Shown here: positions 1 to 5,838 of the stretch, one piece after another
Numbering within the stretch: position 1 is the first letter of the stretch
Layout: each line of letters begins with the position of its first letter
NCBI GenBank assembly: GCA_018715825.1
Contig: DVKU01000189.1
Location: 1 to 6,378 of the forward strand
Direction: 5' to 3'
DNA from: Candidatus Avacholeplasma faecigallinarum
GTDB taxonomy: Bacteria > Bacillota_I > Bacilli_A > Acholeplasmatales > Anaeroplasmataceae
Length of the DNA stretch: 6,378 bases
Translations under genes and position numbers: made by a program
The notes under the pieces: model-generated
Told to the model about the DNA's origin: nothing
Database searches by the model: none
Seen by the model: the letters and a program-made list of their open reading frames with translations, nothing else

Positions 1-1
1 A

Positions 2-1747
2 ATAACTACAGAGGATAAATCAACTTCTGATATTTATGGTGATATTATTGATACATATGACATGTCTCAATCTGTTAATGATGGTGCTACTGTTCGCATT
101 TTTTATGAGGGTAGACTAGCTAAAATTTGGACTGATCCTAATATTTTATTACAAATTGATGAATACTATGATGAATTAGAAGAATCGGGGAAAGCATCAA
201 AAGAAGCTGTAGATAAATCTAAGCGAGCTATGAGTTCATTAAAGAAAATATTAGAAGATGATGATGTTATAGCATTATTAGCTAATGATATAGTAACGCA
301 TTATGAAGGAAGAAAAGATTTCTTAAATGGGAAAGCAATGATTGTTGTTTCAACTAGACAGGTTGCTATGAAACTATATAATAAGATTGTTAATGATATT
401 AGGCCAGAATGGAAAGATATTATTGTTCCAATTGTCACTGAAAGCAATAAAGACAGTGAAGAAATGCGAAAACTATTTAAAGATGCTAATTATCGTAAAG
501 AGATGGGAGAAGAATTTAAAAAAGAAGATAGTAAGATAAAAATTGCTATTGTAGTTGATATGTGGCTTACTGGATTTGATGTTCCAGACTTGGATGTAAT
601 GTATTTATTTAAGAAAATGAAAGACCATAATCTTATGCAAGCTATAGCTCGTGTTAATAGAGTATATCCTGGAAAAGAAAGTGGCTTAATTGTAGATTAC
701 ATTGGTTTATCAAAAGCACTTGATAAGGCATTAGACCAATATACTGCAAGAGATAAAGAGTTTAATATAAAAGATATTCAAGATACTGCTAAGAGAATTT
801 TATTGGAAAAACTTTCTATATTAAATGAGTTATTTCATGGTGTAGATATGGCTGGATTCTATTCTAATGATAACCCTAAGCGTTTTAAAGCAATTCAAAA
901 CGGTGCTCAGCATATCTTGTCTAATGAGGATAAGAAAAATGAATATTTGTCTATTACAACTGAATTAAAACGTGCATTTATTGTATCTGCAGGTGTTTTA
1001 TCTAAGGATGAGAGAGAAAATGTACAATATTATTTGTCAGTAAGAAGTTTTATCTTAAAACTATCTGCTGGTCATAGCCAAGTTTCTATTGCTGAAATGA
1101 ATCGACATGTAGAAGAATTACTTGCTGATGCTATTAAAGGTGATGAAGTTAAAGTTTTAACTAAGGTTGGAACTAATAATGAAGAGGTAAACATTATTGA
1201 TTTATTACGTTCTGATAAAATAGAAGAGCTTAGAAAAAAGAATCCTCCTCATGTGTTTATAAAAATAGTTGAAAAGCTATTACAAGTTGCAATAGCTGAA
1301 TCTAGAAAGAATAACTATTTTAAGTCATTAGAATATAGTGAAAGGTTAATTAATATATTAAGAAAATATCATAATAGAGAAGATGATTTTGATACAACAA
1401 AAACAATTATTGATATTATTGCTTTTGCTGAAGATGTAGTTCAAGATGAAGATGAAGCTATGGAAAAAGGTTTAACAGGTAGAGAAAGAGCATTCTATGA
1501 TGCATTAATTAGAGATAAAAGTGCAGTAGTAGCTATGCCTGATGCTACATTAAAGCTTATAGCTCATGAGCTTAGAGATACTGTTGAAGCATATGCAACG
1601 ACAGATTGGTCAAAGAAAAAGGATACTAGAGCTCTTATGAGAAAGACAATAAAGAGACTTTTGAAAAAGTATAATTATCCACCAGAGTATACAGAGACAG
1701 CTATTAATGATGTTATTAAACAAGCCGAGTATATGATGAGTGAATAA
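2..1747 (+). CDS. hsdR: Type I restriction enzyme subunit R, C-terminal part (5' truncated by window edge)
   Basis: This is the C-terminal 581 residues of HsdR, the subunit that translocates DNA with ATP and cuts it in a type I restriction-modification complex with HsdM and HsdS. The frame is open to the left edge, and the 20 residues before the first ATG (base 62) already fit the family (a GDIIDTYDM-like stretch), so base 62 is not the true start. Visible in the fragment: a KAMIVVSTR segment of the second RecA-like helicase domain (about 111-119), motif V VVDMWLTGFDVP (184-195), motif VI QAIARVNR (213-220) followed by GLIVDY, then the long helical C-terminal domain with RERAFYDAL (about residue 492 on) and the typical YNYPPEY and QAE ending. 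The N-terminal nuclease domain and the first helicase motifs would lie outside the window. No hsdM or hsdS follows, so any partners must be upstream. The preserved C-terminus suggests an intact gene, but this cannot be proved from a fragment. Confidence 0.95.
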   Translation: MTTEDKSTSDIYGDIIDTYDMSQSVNDGATVRIFYEGRLAKIWTDPNILLQIDEYYDELEESGKASKEAVDKSKRAMSSLKKILEDDDVIALLANDIVTHYEGRKDFLNGKAMIVVSTRQVAMKLYNKIVNDIRPEWKDIIVPIVTESNKDSEEMRKLFKDANYRKEMGEEFKKEDSKIKIAIVVDMWLTGFDVPDLDVMYLFKKMKDHNLMQAIARVNRVYPGKESGLIVDYIGLSKALDKALDQYTARDKEFNIKDIQDTAKRILLEKLSILNELFHGVDMAGFYSNDNPKRFKAIQNGAQHILSNEDKKNEYLSITTELKRAFIVSAGVLSKDERENVQYYLSVRSFILKLSAGHSQVSIAEMNRHVEELLADAIKGDEVKVLTKVGTNNEEVNIIDLLRSDKIEELRKKNPPHVFIKIVEKLLQVAIAESRKNNYFKSLEYSERLINILRKYHNREDDFDTTKTIIDIIAFAEDVVQDEDEAMEKGLTGRERAFYDALIRDKSAVVAMPDATLKLIAHELRDTVEAYATTDWSKKKDTRALMRKTIKRLLKKYNYPPEYTETAINDVIKQAEYMMSE

Positions 1748-1785
1748 TAATGCTTAGGTTATAAAATTTTTCTTCAAAATAAATT

Positions 1786-1813
1786 AAAAATAAAAAAAGG
1801 ATTTTCATCCTTT
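1786..1813 (-). terminator. Intrinsic terminator of the cotZ-like gene
   Basis: A perfect 7-bp stem, AAAGGAT (1796-1802) against ATCCTTT (1807-1813), has a four-base loop. Read on the minus strand it is followed by a T-rich tract of 13 bases with a single A (plus-strand 1786-1798). The stem overlaps the TAA stop codon of the minus-strand gene by two bases. In the plus direction no clear T-tract follows, so it may only partly stop hsdR transcription coming from the other side. Confidence 0.8.
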
Positions 1814-2231
1814 ATGTTGTGCTTTGTGATTGTGTACAAATTTCAACATTAATAGGTTCATAGCATTGCATTGAACCAACACAATCAAGATCTAATATCA
1901 TAGTGTAGTTTGTAGCTGTTAATGTAGGGGTTGTTTCAGAGCTTTGTTGTAATAGATTTAAGGTTACAAAACGATTACAACGAATTGATTCAATTCTAAA
2001 ATATGGAGTTGTTGTAGTAGTTGTAGAAATATTAGCTGTTACTTGGTTTCCACAGCAGGTATAAAAGCTTACGGGAATAGTATTGTACATAGAGGCAAAT
2101 AAGGATGTCTCGCAGCTAACGCACTTGTTGGTATCGGATACTACCTCCTTTTGCATTTTATCAATCTTACAAACACTTTCTTTAATGAAGTTGCAGTTGC
2201 AGCTATCTTTAGAAAAATCATCTAAATTCAT
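1812..2231 (-). CDS. CotY/CotZ-like cysteine-rich spore coat protein
   Basis: A 139-residue protein resembling the CotY/CotZ family, cysteine-rich proteins that cross-link in the outer coat or crust of Bacillus spores. The resemblance is in the order of elements: a Cys-rich N-terminus (Cys 11, 13, 21, 37, 40), a NTIPVSFYT strand (50-58), a TPYFRIESIRCNRFVTLNLL block (75-94) like the family's FFRVE...C...TLSLL core, and a final LDLDCVGSMQC (113-123). There are 11 cysteines in all, no signal peptide and no membrane segment. A Thr-rich run (70-75) and a second Thr/Ser loop (about 96-108) look like surface loops. The start at 2231 was chosen because GGGAGGTG lies five bases upstream; a longer reading from 2246 would place the start codon against that SD. 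The gene converges on hsdR and is divergent from the PTS-like unit. The family call is from remembered consensus, not a search; it implies that the host sporulates. Confidence 0.72.
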   Translation of the reverse strand: MNLDDFSKDSCNCNFIKESVCKIDKMQKEVVSDTNKCVSCETSLFASMYNTIPVSFYTCCGNQVTANISTTTTTTPYFRIESIRCNRFVTLNLLQQSSETTPTLTATNYTMILDLDCVGSMQCYEPINVEICTQSQSTT

Positions 2232-2236
2232 TATTT

Positions 2237-2244
2237 CACCTCCC
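2237..2244 (-). promoter_or_regulatory. Ribosome binding site that fixes the cotZ-like start
   Basis: On the minus strand, GGGAGGTG is followed by AAATA and then ATG at 2231. It is a near-perfect anti-SD match at normal spacing. It excludes the in-frame ATG at 2246, whose codons would contain this site. Confidence 0.85.
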
Positions 2245-2309
2245 ATTATAGGTTATGCATTAAAGTGCAGAAAAGAGTAGACAAAAGCCAATTAATCTTA
2301 AACTTATTC

Positions 2310-2337
2310 TTGATATATTTCATAAGTATATTATAAT
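2310..2337 (+). promoter_or_regulatory. Vegetative (SigA-type) promoter of the membrane peptide/EIIB-like/ptsH unit
   Basis: TTGATA (2310-2315) and TATAAT (2332-2337) are separated by 16 bases. The -10 is perfect and the -35 differs from TTGACA at one position. Transcription would start near 2344, leaving a leader of about 50 bases before the start codon at 2395. The 163-base gap between the cotZ-like gene and this unit holds this promoter, the SD/hairpin leader and whatever drives the minus-strand gene. Confidence 0.7.
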
Positions 2338-2360
2338 ATAAAGTAGATGGATACTTTAAG

Positions 2361-2394
2361 AGAGGAGAAATCGAGTTTCTCGATTTGTTAAAAA
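2361..2394 (+). promoter_or_regulatory. SD with hairpin between it and the start codon
   Basis: AGAGGAG (2361-2367) is the only SD-like sequence ahead of the ATG at 2395, but it is 27 bases away. The gap contains a perfect 8-bp hairpin, AAATCGAG (2368-2375), loop TTT, CTCGATTT (2379-2386). If it folds, the effective SD-to-ATG spacing becomes 8 bases, which is optimal. A competing 6-bp pairing, GAGAAA (2365-2370) with TTTCTC (2376-2381), would cover the end of the SD. No T-run follows the hairpin, so it does not look like a terminator. The pairing is seen in the sequence; the role in translation is inferred. Confidence 0.5.
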
Positions 2395-2511
2395 ATGATA
2401 AATAATTTAAATACAATTAATCCCTATATTTTATATCCAAGTATTATAGCAGCTATAGTAGTAATTATTTTATTAATAGTAATATTAGCTGTTGTTTTTA
2501 AGAAAAAGTAA
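2395..2511 (+). CDS. 38-residue single-span membrane peptide, probable N-terminus of the EIIB-like protein
   Basis: ATG at 2395 opens a 38-codon frame ending in TAA at 2509. The product has a short polar N-terminus (MINNLNTINPYILYPS), one hydrophobic span of about 20 residues (17-35) made of Ile, Val, Leu and Ala, and a FKKK tail. This is a single-pass membrane anchor with the tail in the cytoplasm by the positive-inside rule. It is the first gene after the promoter at 2310-2337, and its SD is separated by a hairpin. The frame continues past the TAA without another stop into the EIIB-like domain up to 2770, so this peptide may be the membrane anchor of a longer protein, made separately or only after recoding. 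I do not recognise it as a stand-alone family. A small hydrophobic toxin is possible, but nothing nearby supports that. Confidence 0.55.
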   Translation: MINNLNTINPYILYPSIIAAIVVIILLIVILAVVFKKK

Positions 2512-2772
2512 AAAAAAATTAAGGTAGATGATGCTTTTATCAATGAGCTTGTTTTAAATTATGGTGGAATAGATAATATTAAAAGTGTCATGGTTGATAA
2601 TGCAAGATTAAAGGTCACTGTTATTAACCTTGATAATGTTAATCTTGAAGCACTAAAGAAAAGCTCACAGGCTGGTGTTTTTGTAACATCTAATACTATT
2701 AAGACCTTATTTAAGATTGATTCAGTCTTAATTAAAAATTCAATAGAAAAAATTATGAGAAAGGGAGCGTAA
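2512..2772 (+). CDS. EIIB-like (glucose-family PTS) domain lacking the phosphorylated Cys; no clear own start
   Basis: These 86 codons align without gaps to the EIIB domain of glucose-type PTS permeases: ELVLNYGGIDNI (codons 12-23) for LV..GG..NI, ARLKVTV (31-37) for TRLRV.V, LEALKKSSQAGVFV (45-58) for LKKLGAAGVVV, and NTIKTLF (61-67) for GVQAIFG. EIIB normally receives phosphate on the Cys of CxTRLR; here that position is Asp (codon 29, bases 2596-2598) and the motif reads DNARLK, so normal phosphotransfer to sugar is not expected. The domain starts straight after the TAA of the membrane peptide, in the same frame. The first in-frame ATG (2590) lacks an SD and would delete the first strand and helix. 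Its stop lies two bases before ptsH, whose SD is inside this frame, so the two are likely coupled. It could be a regulatory EIIB paralogue, or half of a gene split by a nonsense mutation. Confidence 0.6.
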   Translation, partial: KKIKVDDAFINELVLNYGGIDNIKSVMVDNARLKVTVINLDNVNLEALKKSSQAGVFVTSNTIKTLFKIDSVLIKNSIEKIMRKGA

Positions 2773-2774
2773 GC

Positions 2775-3053
2775 ATGATTAAAAGGGTATTTGAAATCAC
2801 TAGCGAAGCTGGTATTCATGCTAGGCCAGCAACTACGCTAGTAAACACTGCAATGGTTTTTGATTGCGATATCCAACTTACAGCCTTTAAAAAGACAGTT
2901 GATTTTAAGTCTATAATGGGTGTAATGTCATTGGGCATATATCGTGGTTCTTGTATTGAAATTACATGTAATGGTCAAGATGAAAAAGAGGCTATTGAGG
3001 CTTTAACTGAACAAATTGTGAATTTAAAATTAGGACATGAAGTAAAAATTTAA
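2775..3053 (+). CDS. ptsH: Phosphocarrier protein HPr
   Basis: HPr is the small cytoplasmic phosphocarrier that takes phosphate from enzyme I on His15 and passes it to the EIIA components of sugar permeases. This 92-residue protein has GIHARPAT (13-20) with His15 and Arg17, and FKSIMGVMSLGI (44-55) with Ser46, the site phosphorylated by HPr kinase in Firmicutes and used for CcpA-linked carbon repression. Numbering and length match the family (about 87-90 residues, with a slightly longer tail). The SD AAGGGAG lies seven bases before the ATG, inside the end of the EIIB-like frame. ptsI, often the next gene, is absent; a strong hairpin follows instead, so HPr is made from a short unit with the EIIB-like domain. 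Whether it is the main HPr of the cell or a specialised paralogue cannot be decided here. Confidence 0.93.
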   Translation: MIKRVFEITSEAGIHARPATTLVNTAMVFDCDIQLTAFKKTVDFKSIMGVMSLGIYRGSCIEITCNGQDEKEAIEALTEQIVNLKLGHEVKI

Positions 3054-3063
3054 AGATAGGATT

Positions 3064-3102
3064 AAAATAAGATAAATTATTCTAGTAATTTATCTTATTT
3101 TT
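3064..3102 (+). terminator. Intrinsic terminator after ptsH
   Basis: A perfect 16-bp stem (3064-3079 with 3086-3101) has the loop TTCTAG, and the downstream strand ends in five T. The stem contains only one G-C pair, so strength depends on length rather than GC content. It ends just four bases before the pepV SD (GAGGT, 3106-3110), leaving no obvious room for a separate pepV promoter; readthrough or a promoter inside ptsH may feed the next operon. Confidence 0.7.
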
Positions 3103-3116
3103 ATAGAGGTAATTAT

Positions 3117-4469
3117 ATGATTGATTATAAAAAATATATTGAAAATAATAAAGATTATGCAATTGAAGTTTTAAAAAATTTAGTATCTTTTAAAAGTGTA
3201 TTAGATGAATATAAAGAAAATTCATTTAGTCCTTTTGGTGAAGGAAACAAAAAAGCATTAGAATATATGATGCAATTAGGTCAAAATGATGGCTTTGTGA
3301 CAAAAAATATTGACAATTATGCCATGCATATTGAATATGGCGATGGTGAAGAAATTTTAGGTATTTTGGGTCATTTAGATGTTGTACCTGTAAATGCTAA
3401 TGATTGGAATAGTGATCCTTTTACATTAACTTATAAGGATAAGAAATTTTATGCTAGAGGCTCTATAGATGATAAGGGTCCAGTTGTTGCATCTTATATA
3501 GCCTTAAAGATTCTTAAGGATATTGGCTTTAAGCCAAATAAGAAAATAAGATTAATTTTAGGCTGTGATGAGGAATCAGGAAGTAGATGCCTACAAAGAT
3601 ATTTCAAGCATGAGCCAAAGCCTAGTATAGGTTTTTCTCCAGATGCTGAATTTCCACTAATTTATGGAGAAAAAGCGATGATGTCATATGACATTTTAGG
3701 TAAAGATTATGATAGTATTATAAGTGAATTTAGTGCTGGTGATAGATATAATATTGTTCCTGCTATAGCTAAAATGAAGTTAAAAAAGGATCTAAAAAAT
3801 GAGTACCTAGAGTTTTTGAAGCGAAATAATTATCATGGTGAGGTTAAAGGTGATGAGTATATTGCCTATGGATTAGCAAGCCATGCGATGTGTCCAGATA
3901 AAGGAATTAATGCCATCTTTATTTTATTTAAATTTTTACAAGAATTTGATAATAGCCAGCTTGTTAAATTTATGAATAAATATTTTGTTGATGATACATT
4001 AGGACTTAAAATTGGCTATAATTATTATGATGAGGATATGAAGGAATTAACAAGCAATTTAGCTATTTTCAATTTAAAGGATAATAATTTTAAGCTTGGA
4101 GTAAATTGTAGAATTCCTCTTGATAGCTTATTTACTGTTATCGAGGATTGCCTAAAAAGGATAACTAAGGAATTTAATTATAGCTATAATATTTTATCTA
4201 CATCTTTAAGACATTTTGTTGATCCTAATAGCTATTTAGTTAAGACTTTAATGTCTGTATATCAAAGTGTAACAAATGATTATAAAAATCCACCAGTAAC
4301 TATCGGTGGTGGTACCTACGCTCGTGAGCTTAGTAATGCGGTTGCGTTTGGACCATTATTTGTAGGAAGAGAGGATGTTTGTCATATTGCTAATGAATAT
4401 ATAAATGAAGATGATTTTTATAAAGCAATCGAAATTTATCTTTTGGCAATATACAAGCTTTGTAGCTAA
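3117..4469 (+). CDS. pepV: M20 family dipeptidase PepV
   Basis: A 450-residue cytoplasmic zinc dipeptidase of family M20A (PepV/carnosinase-like), which removes N-terminal residues from dipeptides and some tripeptides late in peptide use. All expected active-site elements are present: GHLDVVP (85-91) with metal-binding His86 and helper Asp88, SIDDKGP (116-122) with bridging Asp118, DEESGS (151-156) with catalytic Glu152 and metal-binding Glu153, SPDAEFP (174-180) with Asp176, and the distal VCHIANE (421-427) with His423. GGGTYAR (397-403) is the typical substrate-binding loop. The dimerisation/lid domain lies between about 185 and 385. Length fits PepV (about 470). The SD GAGGT lies six bases before the ATG. 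The stop overlaps the trmB start as TAATG, making this the first gene of a four-gene operon. There is no signal peptide. Confidence 0.92.
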   Translation: MIDYKKYIENNKDYAIEVLKNLVSFKSVLDEYKENSFSPFGEGNKKALEYMMQLGQNDGFVTKNIDNYAMHIEYGDGEEILGILGHLDVVPVNANDWNSDPFTLTYKDKKFYARGSIDDKGPVVASYIALKILKDIGFKPNKKIRLILGCDEESGSRCLQRYFKHEPKPSIGFSPDAEFPLIYGEKAMMSYDILGKDYDSIISEFSAGDRYNIVPAIAKMKLKKDLKNEYLEFLKRNNYHGEVKGDEYIAYGLASHAMCPDKGINAIFILFKFLQEFDNSQLVKFMNKYFVDDTLGLKIGYNYYDEDMKELTSNLAIFNLKDNNFKLGVNCRIPLDSLFTVIEDCLKRITKEFNYSYNILSTSLRHFVDPNSYLVKTLMSVYQSVTNDYKNPPVTIGGGTYARELSNAVAFGPLFVGREDVCHIANEYINEDDFYKAIEIYLLAIYKLCS

Positions 4470-5110
4470 TGAGATTAAGAAAAGTAAAAAATGCTTTAGA
4501 AAAATTAAAACAGCACGCTGATTATTTTATTGATGAGCCAATTAATTTAAAGGGCAAGTGGCAAAAGGTGTTTAATAACGAAAACCCAATTCATATTGAA
4601 ATTGGTTGTGGTAAGGGTCAATTTATTATTGAGCTTTGTAAACAAAATCCCAATATCAATTTTATTGCCATTGAAAAATATGACTCTGTGCTATTAAGGG
4701 TAGCTGAAAAATTAGAAAATCTAAAGCTAAATAATTTAAAAATTACAATATTAGATGCTTTTAAAATCAGCGATTATTTTGCTAATGGCGAAGTAAGTAG
4801 AATATATTTAAATTTTTCTGATCCATGGCCTAAAAACGCTCATGCTAAAAGACGTTTAACATCTCCTGTATTTTTAAAGCAATATGAAGTAATTTTAAGT
4901 AAAGATGGGGAAATTCATCAAAAAACTGATAATAGAGGTCTTTTTGAATATTCCCTACAAATGTATAGTGAGTGTAATTGGGGTATAAAAAATATATCCT
5001 TAAATTTACACGCCGATAAAGATAAATATAGTGATAATATTATGACTGAGTTTGAAGAAAAATGGTCTAAATTAGGACCAATTTATCGAGTTGAGGCTTA
5101 CAAAAAGTAG
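4469..5110 (+). CDS. trmB: tRNA (guanine-N7-)-methyltransferase TrmB
   Basis: TrmB transfers a methyl group from S-adenosylmethionine to N7 of G46 in the variable loop of tRNA. The 213-residue length is normal. The protein has a basic N-terminus, the SAM-binding motif IEIGCGKG (43-50), the acidic residue after strand 2 in AIEK (67-70), the family signature LNFSDPWPK (114-122) followed by HAKRRL (125-130), the TDN motif (153-155), and the C-terminal TEFEEKW (193-199) with GPIYR (203-207). These are the residues used for SAM and tRNA binding in bacterial TrmB, and none is missing. The start codon overlaps the pepV stop by one base (TAATG). No good SD is visible before it, so translation probably depends on ribosomes finishing pepV. 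It is followed after eight bases by the S51 peptidase. Confidence 0.95.
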   Translation: MRLRKVKNALEKLKQHADYFIDEPINLKGKWQKVFNNENPIHIEIGCGKGQFIIELCKQNPNINFIAIEKYDSVLLRVAEKLENLKLNNLKITILDAFKISDYFANGEVSRIYLNFSDPWPKNAHAKRRLTSPVFLKQYEVILSKDGEIHQKTDNRGLFEYSLQMYSECNWGIKNISLNLHADKDKYSDNIMTEFEEKWSKLGPIYRVEAYKK

Positions 5111-5118
5111 GTGATTTT

Positions 5119-5838
5119 ATGGCTTTATTTGCTTTGATTGGTGGTAGTAGCCCACAGCCACATTTAGATAATAAAATAATGTTACATTTACTATCATTGG
5201 TCAAAAATAAAAGGCCTAAAATTTTGTTTTGTCCTTATGCCAAAATTAATCAAATTGAAAAAAGCATTAATAAATTTTTGAAGTTGGTTAGTAATTTAGA
5301 CTGTGACGTAGTAAGTTTAAATATGAAAAATTTAAAATCATTTTCTTTATTATTAAATGAATGTGATATTTTTTATGTAGATGGTGGCTGTTGTGATGAT
5401 CTTATTTCTTTTTTTAAGAAAAATGGTTTAGATATAATATTAAAGTCATATGTAAATACTAATAAAATCTTTGCAGGTAGCTCTGCTGGTGCCATGCTTT
5501 ATACCAATGTAGCTATGGGAGATAAGTATGCTTATTGCGATAATTTCCATACCTATAATTACAAAATGGTTAAATGCTTAAATATTTTAAATTTAGACAT
5601 TTGTCCTCACTATCAAAATGAGGATTTAGTTATATATAATGATGAACTAAAAGAATATAATATGGATGCCTTTGGTATAGAAGAAGATTGTATGTTAGTT
5701 ATTAATGATAATAAGTTTTATGTTATTAAGGAAGATTTAACAAAGAGTGTTTATTTTTTTGACTCGACAAAGGATTACTTGATGATTCCTTTATATGAGG
5801 GGGTAGTTTATGAAAAAGATTGCAGTTTTAGGTCCTGA
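5119..5838 (+). CDS. S51 family peptidase (dipeptidase E-like)
   Basis: A 239-residue protein of the PepE/S51 group, which has a class I glutamine-amidotransferase-like fold with a serine nucleophile. PepE cleaves Asp-X dipeptides; other members include cyanophycinases. Evidence: an N-terminal ALIGGSSP strand/loop (5-12), DIFYVDGG (83-90), the nucleophile elbow AGSSAGAM (119-126) with the probable catalytic Ser122, CPHYQNED (162-169) with probable His164, and GIEEDCML (186-193), a position usually filled by a conserved acidic motif. Length is typical (about 230). There is no signal sequence, so it is cytoplasmic. AGGTGA (5109-5114) overlaps the trmB stop and serves as SD. The last 29 bases overlap the next gene. 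Exact substrate is unknown; Asp-dipeptidase activity is the family default and is not proved by the sequence. Confidence 0.87.
   Translation: MALFALIGGSSPQPHLDNKIMLHLLSLVKNKRPKILFCPYAKINQIEKSINKFLKLVSNLDCDVVSLNMKNLKSFSLLLNECDIFYVDGGCCDDLISFFKKNGLDIILKSYVNTNKIFAGSSAGAMLYTNVAMGDKYAYCDNFHTYNYKMVKCLNILNLDICPHYQNEDLVIYNDELKEYNMDAFGIEEDCMLVINDNKFYVIKEDLTKSVYFFDSTKDYLMIPLYEGVVYEKDCSFRS

Noticed and set aside
62..64. ATG at 62 as the start of the restriction subunit
   Set aside because: The frame is open to base 2 and the upstream residues match HsdR, so the gene simply enters from outside the window.
2232..2246. Start at 2246 for the minus-strand coat protein, adding five residues
   Set aside because: Those codons are the GGGAGGTG ribosome site for the ATG at 2231, and no SD precedes 2246.
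2245..2257. CATAACCTA (2249-2257) and TATAAT (2245-2250) on the minus strand as a sporulation-sigma or SigA -10 for the coat gene
   Set aside because: The first resembles a SigK/SigE -10, which would suit a coat gene, but transcription would then start inside the SD (2237-2244), and no matching -35 was found at the right distance.
2083..2280. 65-codon plus-strand frame opposite the coat gene
   Set aside because: It lies almost wholly antisense to the better supported coat gene, has no SD, and its product resembles nothing I recognise.
2368..2386. Leader hairpin as an attenuator or terminator
   Set aside because: No T-run follows; the downstream bases are GTTAAAAA.
2395..2511. Membrane peptide as a type I toxin
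   Set aside because: It is short and hydrophobic, but I see no antisense RNA promoter or repeat pair, and its same-frame EIIB-like continuation explains it better as a membrane anchor.
2559..2819. 86-codon minus-strand frame opposite the EIIB-like domain and the ptsH start
   Set aside because: It is a shadow of two plus-strand frames with clear family matches; its hydrophobic composition follows from the reverse complement of AT-rich codons.
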